From the NCBI GenBank assembly GCA_963170055.1, contig CAUJGJ010000444.1, forward strand, positions 60,001-72,500: a stretch of DNA of 12,500 bases. The letters run 5' to 3'. Below are positions 1-7,969 of this stretch, piece by piece. The DNA comes from Halisarca cf. caerulea (lineage: Eukaryota > Porifera > Demospongiae > Chondrillida > Halisarcidae). The notes below the pieces were generated by a model. That model did not search any database and was not told the origin of the DNA. It worked only from the letters and a program-made list of their open reading frames with translations. The stretch's first letter is position 1; each line of letters begins with the position of its first letter. The translations under genes and the position numbers were made by a program.

Positions 1-3
1 CAT

Positions 4-52
<49 letters not shown>
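1..52. repeat. CA microsatellite
   Basis: The window opens with an almost perfect (CA)n tract, apart from a few leading bases (CATGTA). It is a simple dinucleotide repeat that probably continues to the left of the window. No coding or regulatory role can be read from it. Confidence 0.95.
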
Positions 53-54
<2 letters not shown>

Positions 55-400
55 AACATCACACAAACATACAGCGTTTCTGTTCAGGTGGAGCAAAGGA
101 AAGCAGGTCAAAAATAACGGACTTTTCGGAGCCTGTTGGTAGCGCTTCCTTCGGTAATATGATCAAATTCGTTTCCTGGAGCTCGATGTCTTTAAATCCT
201 AGCGATTGCGCCGCCTCCTCAACGTAACCTTCCAAAATACTTTAGCGTCGCAAAGACTAGCTTCTACCCCCGCCATTTTTTTTGTTTGCCAATAATCATG
301 AGGTGTCGATTGGACAATATCCTGTCCACGGTAAGATCAAAGGGGTCAATTAACAATTAGCGCCCAGAATCCTGGGCGCTCTGCGCCAAAAAAGCAGGCG
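53..400. other. Non-coding stretch with a short hairpin
   Basis: No exon with acceptable splice borders was found here. The one clear structure is a hairpin at 359-380, with 9-bp arms AGCGCCCAG and CTGGGCGCT around a 4-nt loop. Its role is unknown. Confidence 0.5.
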
Positions 401-511
401 TTATGTCCCTAGTCTAACTAGCTAGCCCGTCTCCGCCCCCCCCCCCCCCCGCCCCTTCTCGCCCGTAGGGCGCTTGCGGAGACGGGCTAGCTAGTTAGAC
501 TATTATGTCCC
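401..511. mobile_element. 93-bp palindromic mini-transposon with 9-bp target duplications
   Basis: Arms at 410-436 and 476-502 are perfect 27-bp inverted complements, with outer ends reading TAGTCTAACTAGC. They enclose a 39-nt loop that begins with part of a 15-C run (436-450). The identical 9-mer TTATGTCCC sits directly outside both arms (401-409 and 503-511), as expected of a target-site duplication. A 9-bp duplication is typical of Mutator-like (MULE) transposition, so a MULE-derived non-autonomous element is the best inference. It has no coding capacity. The perfect arms suggest recent insertion. Confidence 0.8.
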
Positions 512-1337
512 AGACCCTTTTTCCCTCAAACGGAAGTGCAGAGAACAGGGAAAAGGGGCTGGCTACGCGAGACTAAAAAGGATTGAGGGTGCCGTAACTG
601 ATCTCTCAATCCCCGTCTCAAAGGCTTCTCAGAAAACAGCCATTCTTAACTTTTCTTAATTTCTGTAATAATTCGCCATAGAGTCGTCTACTGAGAAGGG
701 CCACCTAATCAAGAGAAGCCGCCGTCGTGCGGAATTGGAGAGGCAAGGAAGGGGGATAGATTTGTTTAAGTATTCCAACAGAAAGAGCCGTCTCAGTGAG
801 TGTTACCAAATTTTGTTATGAATAATAACATGATCTTTTACCGATCGAGGGGGTTTTTAATTGAGAACTCAATATTGTGTTAAACCATATTATTACTCCA
901 GAGAATAATGATATGAATACAAAAAGAGTGGAGGACCTCGGACACAGGGGTGTGTAATAAAGTGATCGTGTGATCACAAGGTACAATTACTTCCCTGGCA
1001 AGGTCGGGACAAAAAAGAGTTGGTTGACCAGGCCTAGGACACAGATTTATGAGTAAAAACTACTCTACTGGCAAGGCCAGAGAGGAGCAACAATTCGTAA
1101 AGCAAAAAGACTGTCCAAGCAGCTGGTGGCAGCGGTGCAAATCTGCAATGGGTTCTCCAAAGACGCTACCACCGTCCTCCGCATGTCTATATCTGGCTTG
1201 AAATGTTGCCCCAACTCCCGGTCACCAACCATCGTCTTTCTACTCAGTCGTGGCGTTCATCATCGTCATTTCGTCTTCTTTATCCACACTCAACACCACG
1301 TGGTGGTAGCCATCTTATTCTTGTTTTCTCTCTTTAG
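512..1337. other. Non-coding stretch upstream of the first visible exon
   Basis: No convincing exon or signal-peptide start was found. A small hairpin lies near 580-613 (arms GGATTGAG and CTCAATCC). A weak tandem duplication with a period of about 92 bp runs from about 921 to 1078: both copies share AAAAAGAG, GGACACAG and CTGGCAAGG in the same order. The last ~30 bases form the pyrimidine tract of the next acceptor. Confidence 0.4.
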
Positions 1338-1646
1338 GAACGAATTTTGAGGAGAAGTGGACTTTATGTAAAAGGACCTTATCATCTAATCCTTCCTTCA
1401 AACTAGTCCGAGGAAAACCGAATGAAATTGTCCATCTATCGGCTCTTAATCCCCAAGATGAAGGCCTCGTGTGGATATTCAACAATTACCAATTCCCGGG
1501 ACCCTTCACGATGAAGAACTCCCTAAAGGTGGTTGTTAGCCCAAGTACCGTGGGAATATACATTTGCCTCAAGTGCAATGGCGGAGAGTGCGTTTTGATT
1601 CGAATAGTGGAGCAAATAGTAGAGAGGACATTCTGTACAGTAGAAG
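1338..1646 (+). CDS. Ig-like domain exon 1
   Basis: This is a 309-bp internal exon in phase 1-1. It has a pyrimidine-rich acceptor (TTTTCTCTCTTTAG) and a consensus donor (GTGAG), and it encodes about 103 residues. A C-strand tryptophan sits in GLVWIFNN and an F-strand signature in STVGIYICLKC, which resembles the Ig pattern DxGxYxC. The usual B-strand cysteine is not in its expected place (KPNEIVHLSAL), although an earlier cysteine occurs in TLCKR, so the core disulfide may be missing or shifted. Function is unknown; an extracellular or scaffold Ig module is inferred. The 5' start of the gene lies outside the window or was not recognised. Confidence 0.7.
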
Positions 1647-2058
1647 GTGAGTGGTTAAAGAATCTGAATAGACAATGTCATGAAGATGACATTGTACTCA
1701 AATGGGAGGATGATAGTTGCCATTAGTATTATGGTAGACCATAGATATTATAATATAATATACATACGTAGCCTATATTATCTATACATACATAACCTAT
1801 ATTATATATATGCATACGTAACCTATATTATCTATGCATAGATGCACATTACTATTAAATTATAACTGAACAGTGTCACAGTGATGATGTCATGCCATTG
1901 CCATGCAGGAGTTGTTGACAGGTGTGCTTGTGTTGTGTATGTGTTTGAGGAAAGGGCTTGGCAACAGATCAAGTTGAAGCCAATTATTAATTCGTGGTAC
2001 AGTAGATCTAACCTCTAATTAGTACCCATGCACACAATTTTATGCTCTTTTGTGTTAG
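1647..2058. other. Intron with AT-rich tandem repeat
   Basis: This is the intron between two phase-1 exons. At 1763-1840 it holds three imperfect 24-26-bp tandem copies of CATACGTAGCCTATATTATC-like sequence. The remainder shows nothing recognisable. Confidence 0.5.
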
Positions 2059-2175
2059 GTGGACCAAGACTGCCCAGTGGTCTTCTTCTGATGCCAGACA
2101 ACTTGTGCTCGGATTCTGTTGCTGATGGTAAAGTTCCATCGCTTTGCCGTGTCTGCTCTTTGAGATCTGACACAG
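2059..2175 (+). CDS. Small linker exon with two possible donors
   Basis: Acceptor TTTTGTGTTAG at 2058 opens a phase-1 exon that begins GPRLPSGLLLMPDNLC. Two donors keep phase 1: GTAAAG after 2127 (69-bp exon) and GTACAT after 2175 (117-bp exon adding KVPSLCRVCSLRSDT). The first has the better consensus. The second lies exactly where an inverted repeat begins, so the longer form may be fortuitous. The product is a short Cys-containing linker without a recognisable domain. Symmetric phase means it can be skipped or included without a frameshift. Confidence 0.45.
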
Positions 2176-2176
2176 G

Positions 2177-2660
2177 TACATATGTTATGTCTAATTTTGG
2201 ACATGAAACAAAATGGCGGATGTTATCAAAGTGAAGGAATAAATCACCTTGTTTAATGCCAGAAAAAGTTAATACAGTTATAAATTATGCTTGAACCAAT
2301 GCATGAACATCTATTTTGCACCTGATGTAGACCCCGGTCTAATCTATATTTTCATTGATAGCATCTGATATTCAATGAAGAAGGAAGGTGAGTCCAGAAA
2401 GGAAGTTGTATCTTCTGAACTAAAACTTTCACAGATTGTTCCTAATGGACCAAACCCTCAGAATCGATAAGCAAATCTTCATATGTTGTTCCATTTGCTT
2501 TATGTCCGGTATTCTGTTGCTGGACAGATATTTTTCTTGTGGATAACCTTAGACATAGAAGACTTGTAATGAAACCAAGACAGAAACCAAGGTGATTTGT
2601 TCCAGTGCTTGGATGACATCTACCATTTTGTTTTATGTCCAAAATCGAACATACCATGTA
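2177..2660. repeat. Old fold-back repeat in intron
   Basis: The left arm (about 2177-2262) matches the reverse complement of about 2575-2660, with shared blocks ATTTTGGACAT, AAACAAAATGG and AAATCACCTTG. Identity is roughly three-quarters by eye. A further partial copy in the right-arm orientation lies at about 2480-2525 (CTTTATGTCCGG). This looks like a decayed non-autonomous element or a nested insertion of one repeat family. The short minus-strand reading frame across 2442-2657 is not supported as a gene. Confidence 0.55.
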
Positions 2661-2895
2661 TAATGTGTGTATGGTGCATAGGTGTGTTTTAGTATGCTCA
2701 TTCAGAATGGGCTTATGTATGTACGTACATATGTGTGGACTTTGGTAGGCTTGGGGATCAGTAATTCACAACCTGTCGTAGTGAATGTGGTATCAGGACG
2801 TTTGTACTGTACTGTGTAGTGTACATGCAGTGGCTATAAATTGTGGTAGTTGGGAGAGGCCTTCGTGTCCCCACACGACTCATTGTTTCACACAA
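2661..2895. other. Intron sequence, nothing recognised
   Basis: Low-complexity TG/TA-rich intron sequence with no splice-compatible exon and no clear repeat. Confidence 0.4.
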
Positions 2896-3440
2896 GGATC
2901 CCACAGTTTGCTATGGTTGACACACCCCGTAGTTGACATACAGTAGAATCTCTCATAACAAACTCCCCCGAATAGCAGAAACCTCTCTATAGCAGACTGC
3001 TTGTGTCGGCCCAGATTGCCCGTGATCCACACAACATAACCTCTGGATAGTTGAGACCTCTGTATAACAAAGCTTATTTCAGGTCCCCATGTGTCCATTA
3101 TATAGAGAGGTTCCAGCTGTATCAATACCTCATTCCCCTCACCCATCCCTTCTGAAGTTCTAAATCAAACACACTCCTACCTGAGGATCCCATATTTTGC
3201 TATGGTTGCCACGCCCCTTAGTTGACATACGTAACATACCCAATTTCCCCCATGCACCCATCTCTTCTAAAGTTCTAAGTTAAGAACACTTCTATACGTA
3301 ATTGGTATCCCATATTTGCTATGGTTACCACACCCTTTAGTTGGCATGTAACCAATTTCCCCACCCACCCCCACCCCTTCTAAAGTTCTAAATCAAGCAC
3401 ACTCCTATCTAATAGTATTCTATATTTTCCTGTTGCTATA
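2896..3440. repeat. Four-copy tandem repeat, period about 110 bp
   Basis: Units start at 2896, 3185, 3304 and 3414 with GGATCCCAT-like sequence. They continue through TTTGCTATGGTT, CCTTTAGTTG and CTTCTAAAGTTCTAA. After subtracting the transposon inside copy 1, the spacings are about 108, 119 and 110 bp. Copy 4 is partial and runs into the splice acceptor of the next Ig-like exon. Confidence 0.8.
2939..3121. mobile_element. 179-bp TA-flanked MITE
   Basis: The element at 2941-3119 is flanked by TA on both sides. Its ends read CAGTAGAATCTCTC and, on the opposite strand, CAGCTGGAACCTCTC. Comparing interrupted repeat copy 1 with the uninterrupted copy 2 shows the insertion point directly (TTGACATA in both). 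TA duplication and CAGT-type ends fit the Tc1/mariner-pogo (Tigger-like) superfamily. It has no coding capacity. Confidence 0.8.
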
Positions 3441-3441
3441 G

Positions 3442-3711
3442 GTAACATATTTGAATATCCAGTTGGAAATCCAATATATGTGACGGAACCAAGGCACACT
3501 CCTCGATGTTTAGAAGTCAAGGTCTGTAAATGTGCCGTTGGACAGTTTCAATTCATATGGAGGCACAACAGTGTGGAATTTCCTGACTCTGATTTATCAC
3601 GCGACATCCGTGTAGCAGACGATACTGTGGGAATGTGGATCTGTCTGGCCAAGTTTATTGACGGGGATGCAATGTATTGTTCAAGTGTGTTCGTGGTGGA
3701 CATGACTCCAG
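3442..3711 (+). CDS. Ig-like domain exon 2
   Basis: This is a 270-bp exon in phase 1-1, with acceptor TTTTCCTGTTGCTATAG and donor GTTAG, encoding 90 residues. Ig hallmarks are a B-strand cysteine region (PRCLEVKVCKC), the C-strand motif FQFIWRHN, and an F-strand DDTVGMWICLAKF with W in the usual Tyr position. It most resembles the third Ig-like exon (WRHN is shared). Without splicing the frame would stop at a TAG directly after the donor GT. Function is unknown. The acceptor lies inside the fourth copy of the upstream tandem repeat. Confidence 0.75.
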
Positions 3712-3740
3712 GTTAGATTTGTTAGCAAATTGCAACATTG

Positions 3741-3920
3741 TACAGTCAAACCTCGTTAGTGAGTACACCTGGGGACACTCCAAATTGCTACTCACTATCA
3801 GTAGTACTTGCTAACCATATAGATTAGTATTATGGGTCATAAGCTGTGGTATCATATCCTTGTACTTCCTAACCAGGTATTACTCATTGACAGTGTTCTT
3901 ACTAACGAGGTTCTACAGTA
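3741..3920. mobile_element. 176-bp TA-flanked MITE
   Basis: The element at 3743-3918 sits between TA dinucleotides. Its ends read CAGTCAAACCTCGTTAGT and, on the opposite strand, CTGTAGAACCTCGTTAGT. It matches the neighbouring 179-bp element in size and end type. It is intronic and has no coding capacity. Confidence 0.8.
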
Positions 3921-4028
3921 CTTTTACAGTATTTTTTGTATATGATACTACCTACAGTATATGATGTTCGATGAGGAGACTGTTGAATATCACATCTGTC
4001 ATCTTGGCTGCCAATGATTCCTCTTCAG

Positions 4029-4130
4029 GGGAAATCCCCGGAATTACTCCGGCAGAGCTTCACGTCATATGGTCCATAGTCATCATAGCACATTGTGGAG
4101 CTGTTCCGTTTAACCCTTTACTAGCTGTTT
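4029..4130 (+). CDS. Doubtful exon with possible membrane segment
   Basis: A good acceptor (GATTCCTCTTCAG) opens a phase-1 frame that reads through a hydrophobic run (VIWSIVIIAHCGAV). A weak donor (GTGATA) after 4130 would keep phase 1-1 over 102 bp. Between an Ig exon and a serine/proline-rich exon, a transmembrane exon is what a receptor would need. However, the run contains His and Pro, and the donor is poor. The first bases GGGAAATCCC also match a kappa-B-like consensus, perhaps by chance. I treat it as a candidate only. Confidence 0.25.
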
Positions 4131-4389
4131 GTGATAGTCTTACTTAGCCAGATGTTCACTTTTTGCACCTCAAGCTCCTAAAATGTTGCGACCAGAACTC
4201 ACCTTCACTAATAATGGTAATGGTTGAAGAGGTTGAGTATGGCTGAGCTAGGCTATTTCGTGTGTGTAAACGGTAATTTCTGTTTATACCAACAAGTGAT
4301 TTTGTCTCTGTAAACAAACTGAGAATTCTGTTAATATAGTATAAATTGTACATTGCTTCACATGATATGCCTACCTTTTATCTTGAAAG

Positions 4390-4710
4390 ACCCACTTGTG
4401 TGCCCTGAAGAAGAATCGACCTCACCACCATCGAAAGTGGCAAATATCCAGCTGCACGAGTTTCAAGCTGTGGGAGGGGATATTGATTGTCCCCAGCCAA
4501 ACAGCCGAAGAGTCTCCCCTAGTGGCCACTATCCTAGCGTCCAGCACAATGTTCCAGTAAGCACTGCTGCTGCAGGAGGGGAATTTGGTTTTCCGCAGAC
4601 GATCAGCCGGAGAGTCTCCTCTAGTGACTACCCGTACAATTTGAGTGGCATGTCACAGAATTGTGAAGTCCCTGTGGAAGAAGACAGTGAAAGAAGTGCT
4701 TTGTCTTCAC
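4390..4710 (+). CDS. Linker exon with duplicated SRRVS motif
   Basis: This 321-bp phase 1-1 exon has acceptor TTTTATCTTGAAAG and consensus donor GTGAGT, and encodes about 107 residues. It is rich in Ser, Pro, Glu and Gln with no globular signature. It contains an internal duplication: GGDIDCPQPNSRRVSPS and GGEFGFPQTISRRVSSS, each followed by a YP. RRVS resembles basophilic kinase sites (PKA/Akt type), so a cytoplasmic regulatory tail is plausible but unproven. It splices in phase to the exon at 5510. Confidence 0.7.
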
Positions 4711-4797
4711 GTGAGTAGTACATATACATATGTATGGCTTACATGTATGTATGTATGTACGTGCATACACAATTGCCAGTGTGCACCTTTTATAAGA

Positions 4798-4996
4798 CAG
4801 AGTGGAACCTTTGAATAGGGGACACTTTGGGACAGCTCTGTTTGTCCTTTGGAAGGAGGTTGTCCTCTTTGGGAGGTTAGAAATATCTAAACATTGTACG
4901 GAGGAGTTATTTTGGGACCTCAAGCTGTGTCCTTTGTAGAGAGGTTTATCAAATTGTGTTGTTGCTTGGGAGAGTCCACTATCCGAGGTTGTACTG
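4798..4996. mobile_element. 199-bp MITE at the edge of a minisatellite
   Basis: The ends read CAGAGTGGAACCTTTGAATAG and, on the opposite strand, CAGTACAACCTCGGATAGTG, with GGGGACAC and GGACTC blocks further in. It is the same type as the elements at 2941 and 3743. Its right end (GGTTGTACTG, then TA) merges into the 15-bp minisatellite. Confidence 0.6.
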
Positions 4997-5357
4997 TACA
5001 CACAAGTACTGTACACACAAGTACTGTACGCACAAGTACTGTATACGCAAGTACTGTACACGCAAGTGCTGTACACACAAGTACTGTACACACAAGTACT
5101 GTACACACAAGTACTGTACACACAAGTGCTGTACACGCAAGTAATGTACACAGAAGTGCTGTACACACAAGTACTGTACACACAAATACTGTACACACAA
5201 GTACTGTACACACAAGTACTGTACACACAAGTACTGTACACACAAGTACTGTGCACACAAGTACTGTACACACAAGTACTGTACACACAAGTACTGTACA
5301 CACAAGTACTGTACACACAAGTACTGTACACACAAGTACTGTACACACAAGTACTGT
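4991..5357. repeat. 15-bp minisatellite, 24 copies
   Basis: The unit GTACTGTACACACAA repeats 24 times from 4991 to 5350 with a few substitutions, followed by a partial copy. Each array unit contains two palindromes, AGTACT (across unit borders) and TGTACA. Because 15 is a multiple of 3 and the unit contains no stop on either strand, long frames run through it in several frames on both strands. These are artefacts. The array lies inside the intron between the linker exon and the terminal exon. Confidence 0.95.
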
Positions 5358-5509
5358 CTGCTTGTTCATGTGTCAATATTGCACGTGTTCATTTTCGCCA
5401 TATAAGAAAACCATTACACAGAATGGCAGGTATCCCCGTGCGTACTTGTACGTATGTTTTCGTATATGCAATTAGTACTTTTATTTTGCTCCATGTTTAT
5501 CCATTCCAG

Positions 5510-5889
5510 ATTCTAAGAAGCTGAAGGACTATCTGGAAAGGTTTACTGCTGACTTTCTGCATATTCGCATGGACTTCAGTTTCATAACCGGGCAAGATGT
5601 AGCTGTCAGAAGCATCTTACTCAAACTAATGGACAGAGCTTTGGCAGATCGAGAGTTCGTAGAAGCCTTCTTCTGTGATCTAACCACAGATGATTCCAAG
5701 GAACCCACATCTGAAACACGCACGTGCGATGTCCGTGTTTACTCACTCATAAAAGCTCTTGTGGACAGCAAAAGTCCAGACTACCATTATCAAGTTGGAT
5801 GGCGTCTACTCAGAGATTGTGAGTTCCCTGTATCCGTAGTCAAACCCTTTATATTCCAGCATCTCAATAGTCTGAACTCCCCTCTATGA
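5510..5889 (+). CDS. Terminal exon encoding an unrecognised helix-rich domain
   Basis: Acceptor TTTATCCATTCCAG joins in phase 1 to the linker exon (split codon CAT). The frame runs 125 residues to TGA at 5887-5889. The sequence begins SKKLKDYLERFTADFLHIRM and is predicted by eye to be mostly helical (VRSILLKLMDRALADREFVE; VGWRLLRDCEF; VVKPFIFQHLNSL). It is about as long as a death-fold or similar adaptor domain, but I see no diagnostic motif, so no family is assigned. It would give this gene a soluble C-terminus. No convincing polyadenylation signal follows; ATTAAA at 6034 lies in repeat DNA. Confidence 0.7.
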
Positions 5890-6019
5890 GGGGGTTAGAC
5901 AGAGGAGTTCCATGTATTGCGTCTCTTTTTTACGCCTACCACAAAATTGCCGTGCACAAAATTGCCGTGTGGTTACATTGTATGTATGTATATTGTATAT
6001 GTGATCTGAAAATGAGTAG

Positions 6020-6650
6020 ACAGTGATGCCTCTATTAAAGGACACCTCTAAAATGTTGTTACATACCTCCTTTGACACTGCTCTGTCACATTTTACAGCC
6101 CTTATATGTACGTATGTACATGTATGCAGTTGAATCCCATGAAATTCGGACACCTCCATATACAGGACAGCTTACGGAGGTTTTACTGCACCGGACAGCT
6201 TACTGTGGTCCCAGTGGTGTCCTTATTATAGAGGTTTCACTGTACAGGACTGTTTACTGTGGTCCCAATAATTTTTTTGTTTTTTTTGGTATCTTGTTTT
6301 ACGTGGGACCCCTTTAGCCTGAGGCTACTCCACCAGGAGCCCACGAAACTCATGCAAATCACGCACAATTTCTACATACACATTGTGTGGCTTCAGTAGC
6401 TGCACTTTTTTCACAAACAAGCAAGGGGTGCAGGTTAGGAATCGAACCCACAAACTTTGGTGTCATAGTTACACAGGCTTGCTACTGAACTACCCTGCAA
6501 CCCCCACCTTATTACAGAGGTTTCACTGCACCGGACAGCTTACTGTGGTCCCAGTGGTGTCCTTATTATAGAGGTTTCATTGTACAGGACAGCTTACTGT
6601 GGTCCCAATGGTGTCCTCATTACAGAGGTATCATTTGTGTAGTCACACTT
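6020..6650 (-). repeat. Tandem transposon-end repeats, unit about 54 bp
   Basis: Units containing GGACAGCTTACTGTGGTCCC, then TGGTGTCC and AGAGGTTTCA, recur at about 6165-6270 and 6515-6640. On the minus strand each carries a CAGTGAAACCTCTATAATA-type end, like the MITEs in the upstream introns. A further such end on the plus strand near 6021 (CAGTGATGCCTCTATTAAAG) may be the opposite border. The block is interrupted by a SINE-like insertion. Confidence 0.65.
6316..6505 (-). mobile_element. tRNA-derived SINE-like insertion
   Basis: Read on the minus strand from 6505, the first ~80 nt resemble a tRNA. They carry an A-box-like TAGTTCAGTAG and an exact B-box GGTTCGATTCC, with complementary ends GGGG...TGCAGG and CCTGCACCCC. 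The anticodon loop lacks U33 and the D arm does not close, so it is not a functional tRNA. A non-tRNA body continues to about 6316. It splits the transposon-end repeats, consistent with retroposition. The border coordinates are approximate. Confidence 0.6.
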
Positions 6651-6730
6651 GCATGGTTCATCTGAAAACCTCTTTATCCAACCTTTTATTGTGAATTCCC
6701 CTCACCAAGTTGTGGACAATTGAACCAGAT

Positions 6731-7094
6731 TTATCCAACACCTGGTTTATCCAACACCTGGTTTATCCAACACCTGGTTTATCCAACACCTGGGTTATCC
6801 AACACCTGGTTTATCCAACACCTGGGTTATCCAACACCTGGGTTATCCAACACGTGGGTTATCCAACACCTGGTTTATCCAACACCTGGTTTATCCCACA
6901 CCTGGTTTATCGAGCACCAGGTTTATCCAACACCTGGTTTATCCAACACCTGGGTTATCCAACACCTGGGTTATCCAGCACCCGGTTTATCCAACACCTG
7001 GTTTATCCAACACCTGGTTTATCCAACACCTGGGTTATCCAACACCTGGGTTATCCAACACCTGGTTTATCCAACACCTGGGTTATCCAACACT
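6731..7094. repeat. 16-bp minisatellite, about 22.7 copies
   Basis: The unit TTATCCAACACCTGGT/G repeats from 6731 with a strict 16-bp period: 22 complete units plus a 12-bp partial one. The last base alternates between T and G, giving two interspersed subtypes. As 16 is not a multiple of 3, one repeat series passes through all frames, producing spurious overlapping frames. It may derive from the nearby TTTATCCAACC at about 6672. Confidence 0.95.
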
Positions 7095-7354
7095 CGATAC
7101 CTGTGGTCACATTATACACTGGTTAAGGGGGATTGGGAATCTCACACAGAGAGTGCATGCTACTGGGCATAAATTTTCAAGGGTTGGTATGGGTTTTTGA
7201 AGAGTGCGGGGTAACCCTCCCCTCCCCTCCCCCATGTAACCCTTATGTTCCACTGTATATGTCATTGTGGCAAACTGTGTATTATCAGAACTGCCAACAT
7301 ACTAATTAATATCCTAAAACACTCATCTTGATAGTTCCATGTCCTTCCTTGCAG
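7095..7354. other. Sequence before the third Ig-like exon
   Basis: No exon seen. There is a CCCTCCCCTCCCC tract near 7207, and a good acceptor (TTCCTTGCAG) at the end. If a second gene begins here, its first exon was not recognised. Confidence 0.4.
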
Positions 7355-7738
7355 TGCCCCTTCCACCCATGTTTGAGTCATGGAATCCTTCTACTGGATA
7401 CGGTTCCCTGTACCCTGAACACTGTGAGGTACATCTGCGTGCCCGCGTCTACAATGCTGACTTCTTGGAGTGGAGGCACAACGGATTGCCCATCTATTCC
7501 ATTCACACATCTCCTATCCATGAGTCTGAGATACATTGTAAAGTTACCGTAACAGAGACAACACGTGGTGCCTACTCCTGTGTTGCATATAATAATCGGA
7601 ACACCCTCAGCTCTCGCACTCCGACCATCATGATTTCAATAGACTATGGACTTGCATCCCACACACGAAGTGGTATCACAAGGAGACCCCCCTCTCTGCA
7701 GGAAAGTGTGATTATTCCTCCCACTAGTCCACCAACAG
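7355..7738 (+). CDS. Ig-like domain exon 3 with Pro-rich tail
   Basis: This 384-bp phase 1-1 exon has acceptor CTTCCTTGCAG and donor GTTGG, and encodes 128 residues. It shows a full Ig-like set: B-strand cysteine in YPEHCEVHL, C-strand FLEWRHNGLPI and F-strand TTRGAYSCVAYNN. After the domain comes a basic, Pro/Ser-rich tail ending VIIPPTSPPTG. WRHN is shared with the exon at 3442, supporting common origin. The last ~117 bp are duplicated in the next exon. It could follow the 3442 exon by skipping the terminal exon at 5510, or belong to a separate gene. Confidence 0.8.
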
Positions 7739-7805
7739 GTTGGTTTTCCTATATCCATGTATGACTTCGTGTCTGTGTCTGTGTGCATGTCTGTGTGTGC
7801 GTGTC

Positions 7806-7861
<56 letters not shown>

Positions 7862-7877
7862 TGTGTGTGTGTGTGTG

Positions 7878-7908
<31 letters not shown>

Positions 7909-7928
7909 ACGTGTGTGTACGTGTGTGT

Positions 7929-7969
<41 letters not shown>

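Noticed and set aside
1126..1350. Hydrophobic 74-codon frame as a signal-peptide exon
   Set aside because: It begins with GTG, its hydrophobicity comes from the pyrimidine tract of the 1338 acceptor, and it has no phase-1 donor.
4920..5524. Several long overlapping frames on both strands made of short peptide repeats
   Set aside because: They all read the 15-bp minisatellite, whose unit is a multiple of 3 and free of stops. They lack splice or start support.
5510..5889. Death domain or CARD in the helical terminal exon
   Set aside because: Length and helicity would fit, but I can place no diagnostic residues. Left unassigned.
6425..6505. Functional tRNA gene on the minus strand
   Set aside because: The B-box is exact, but the D arm does not close, the anticodon loop lacks U33 and a non-tRNA body follows. 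Treated as SINE-derived.
4991..7094. Regularly spaced repeats that might be taken for CRISPR arrays
   Set aside because: The units are contiguous with no unique spacers, and the context is eukaryotic.
6710..7172. Two long plus-strand frames rich in PTPGLSNTW
   Set aside because: They read through the 16-bp minisatellite in different frames; no coding evidence beyond the repeat.
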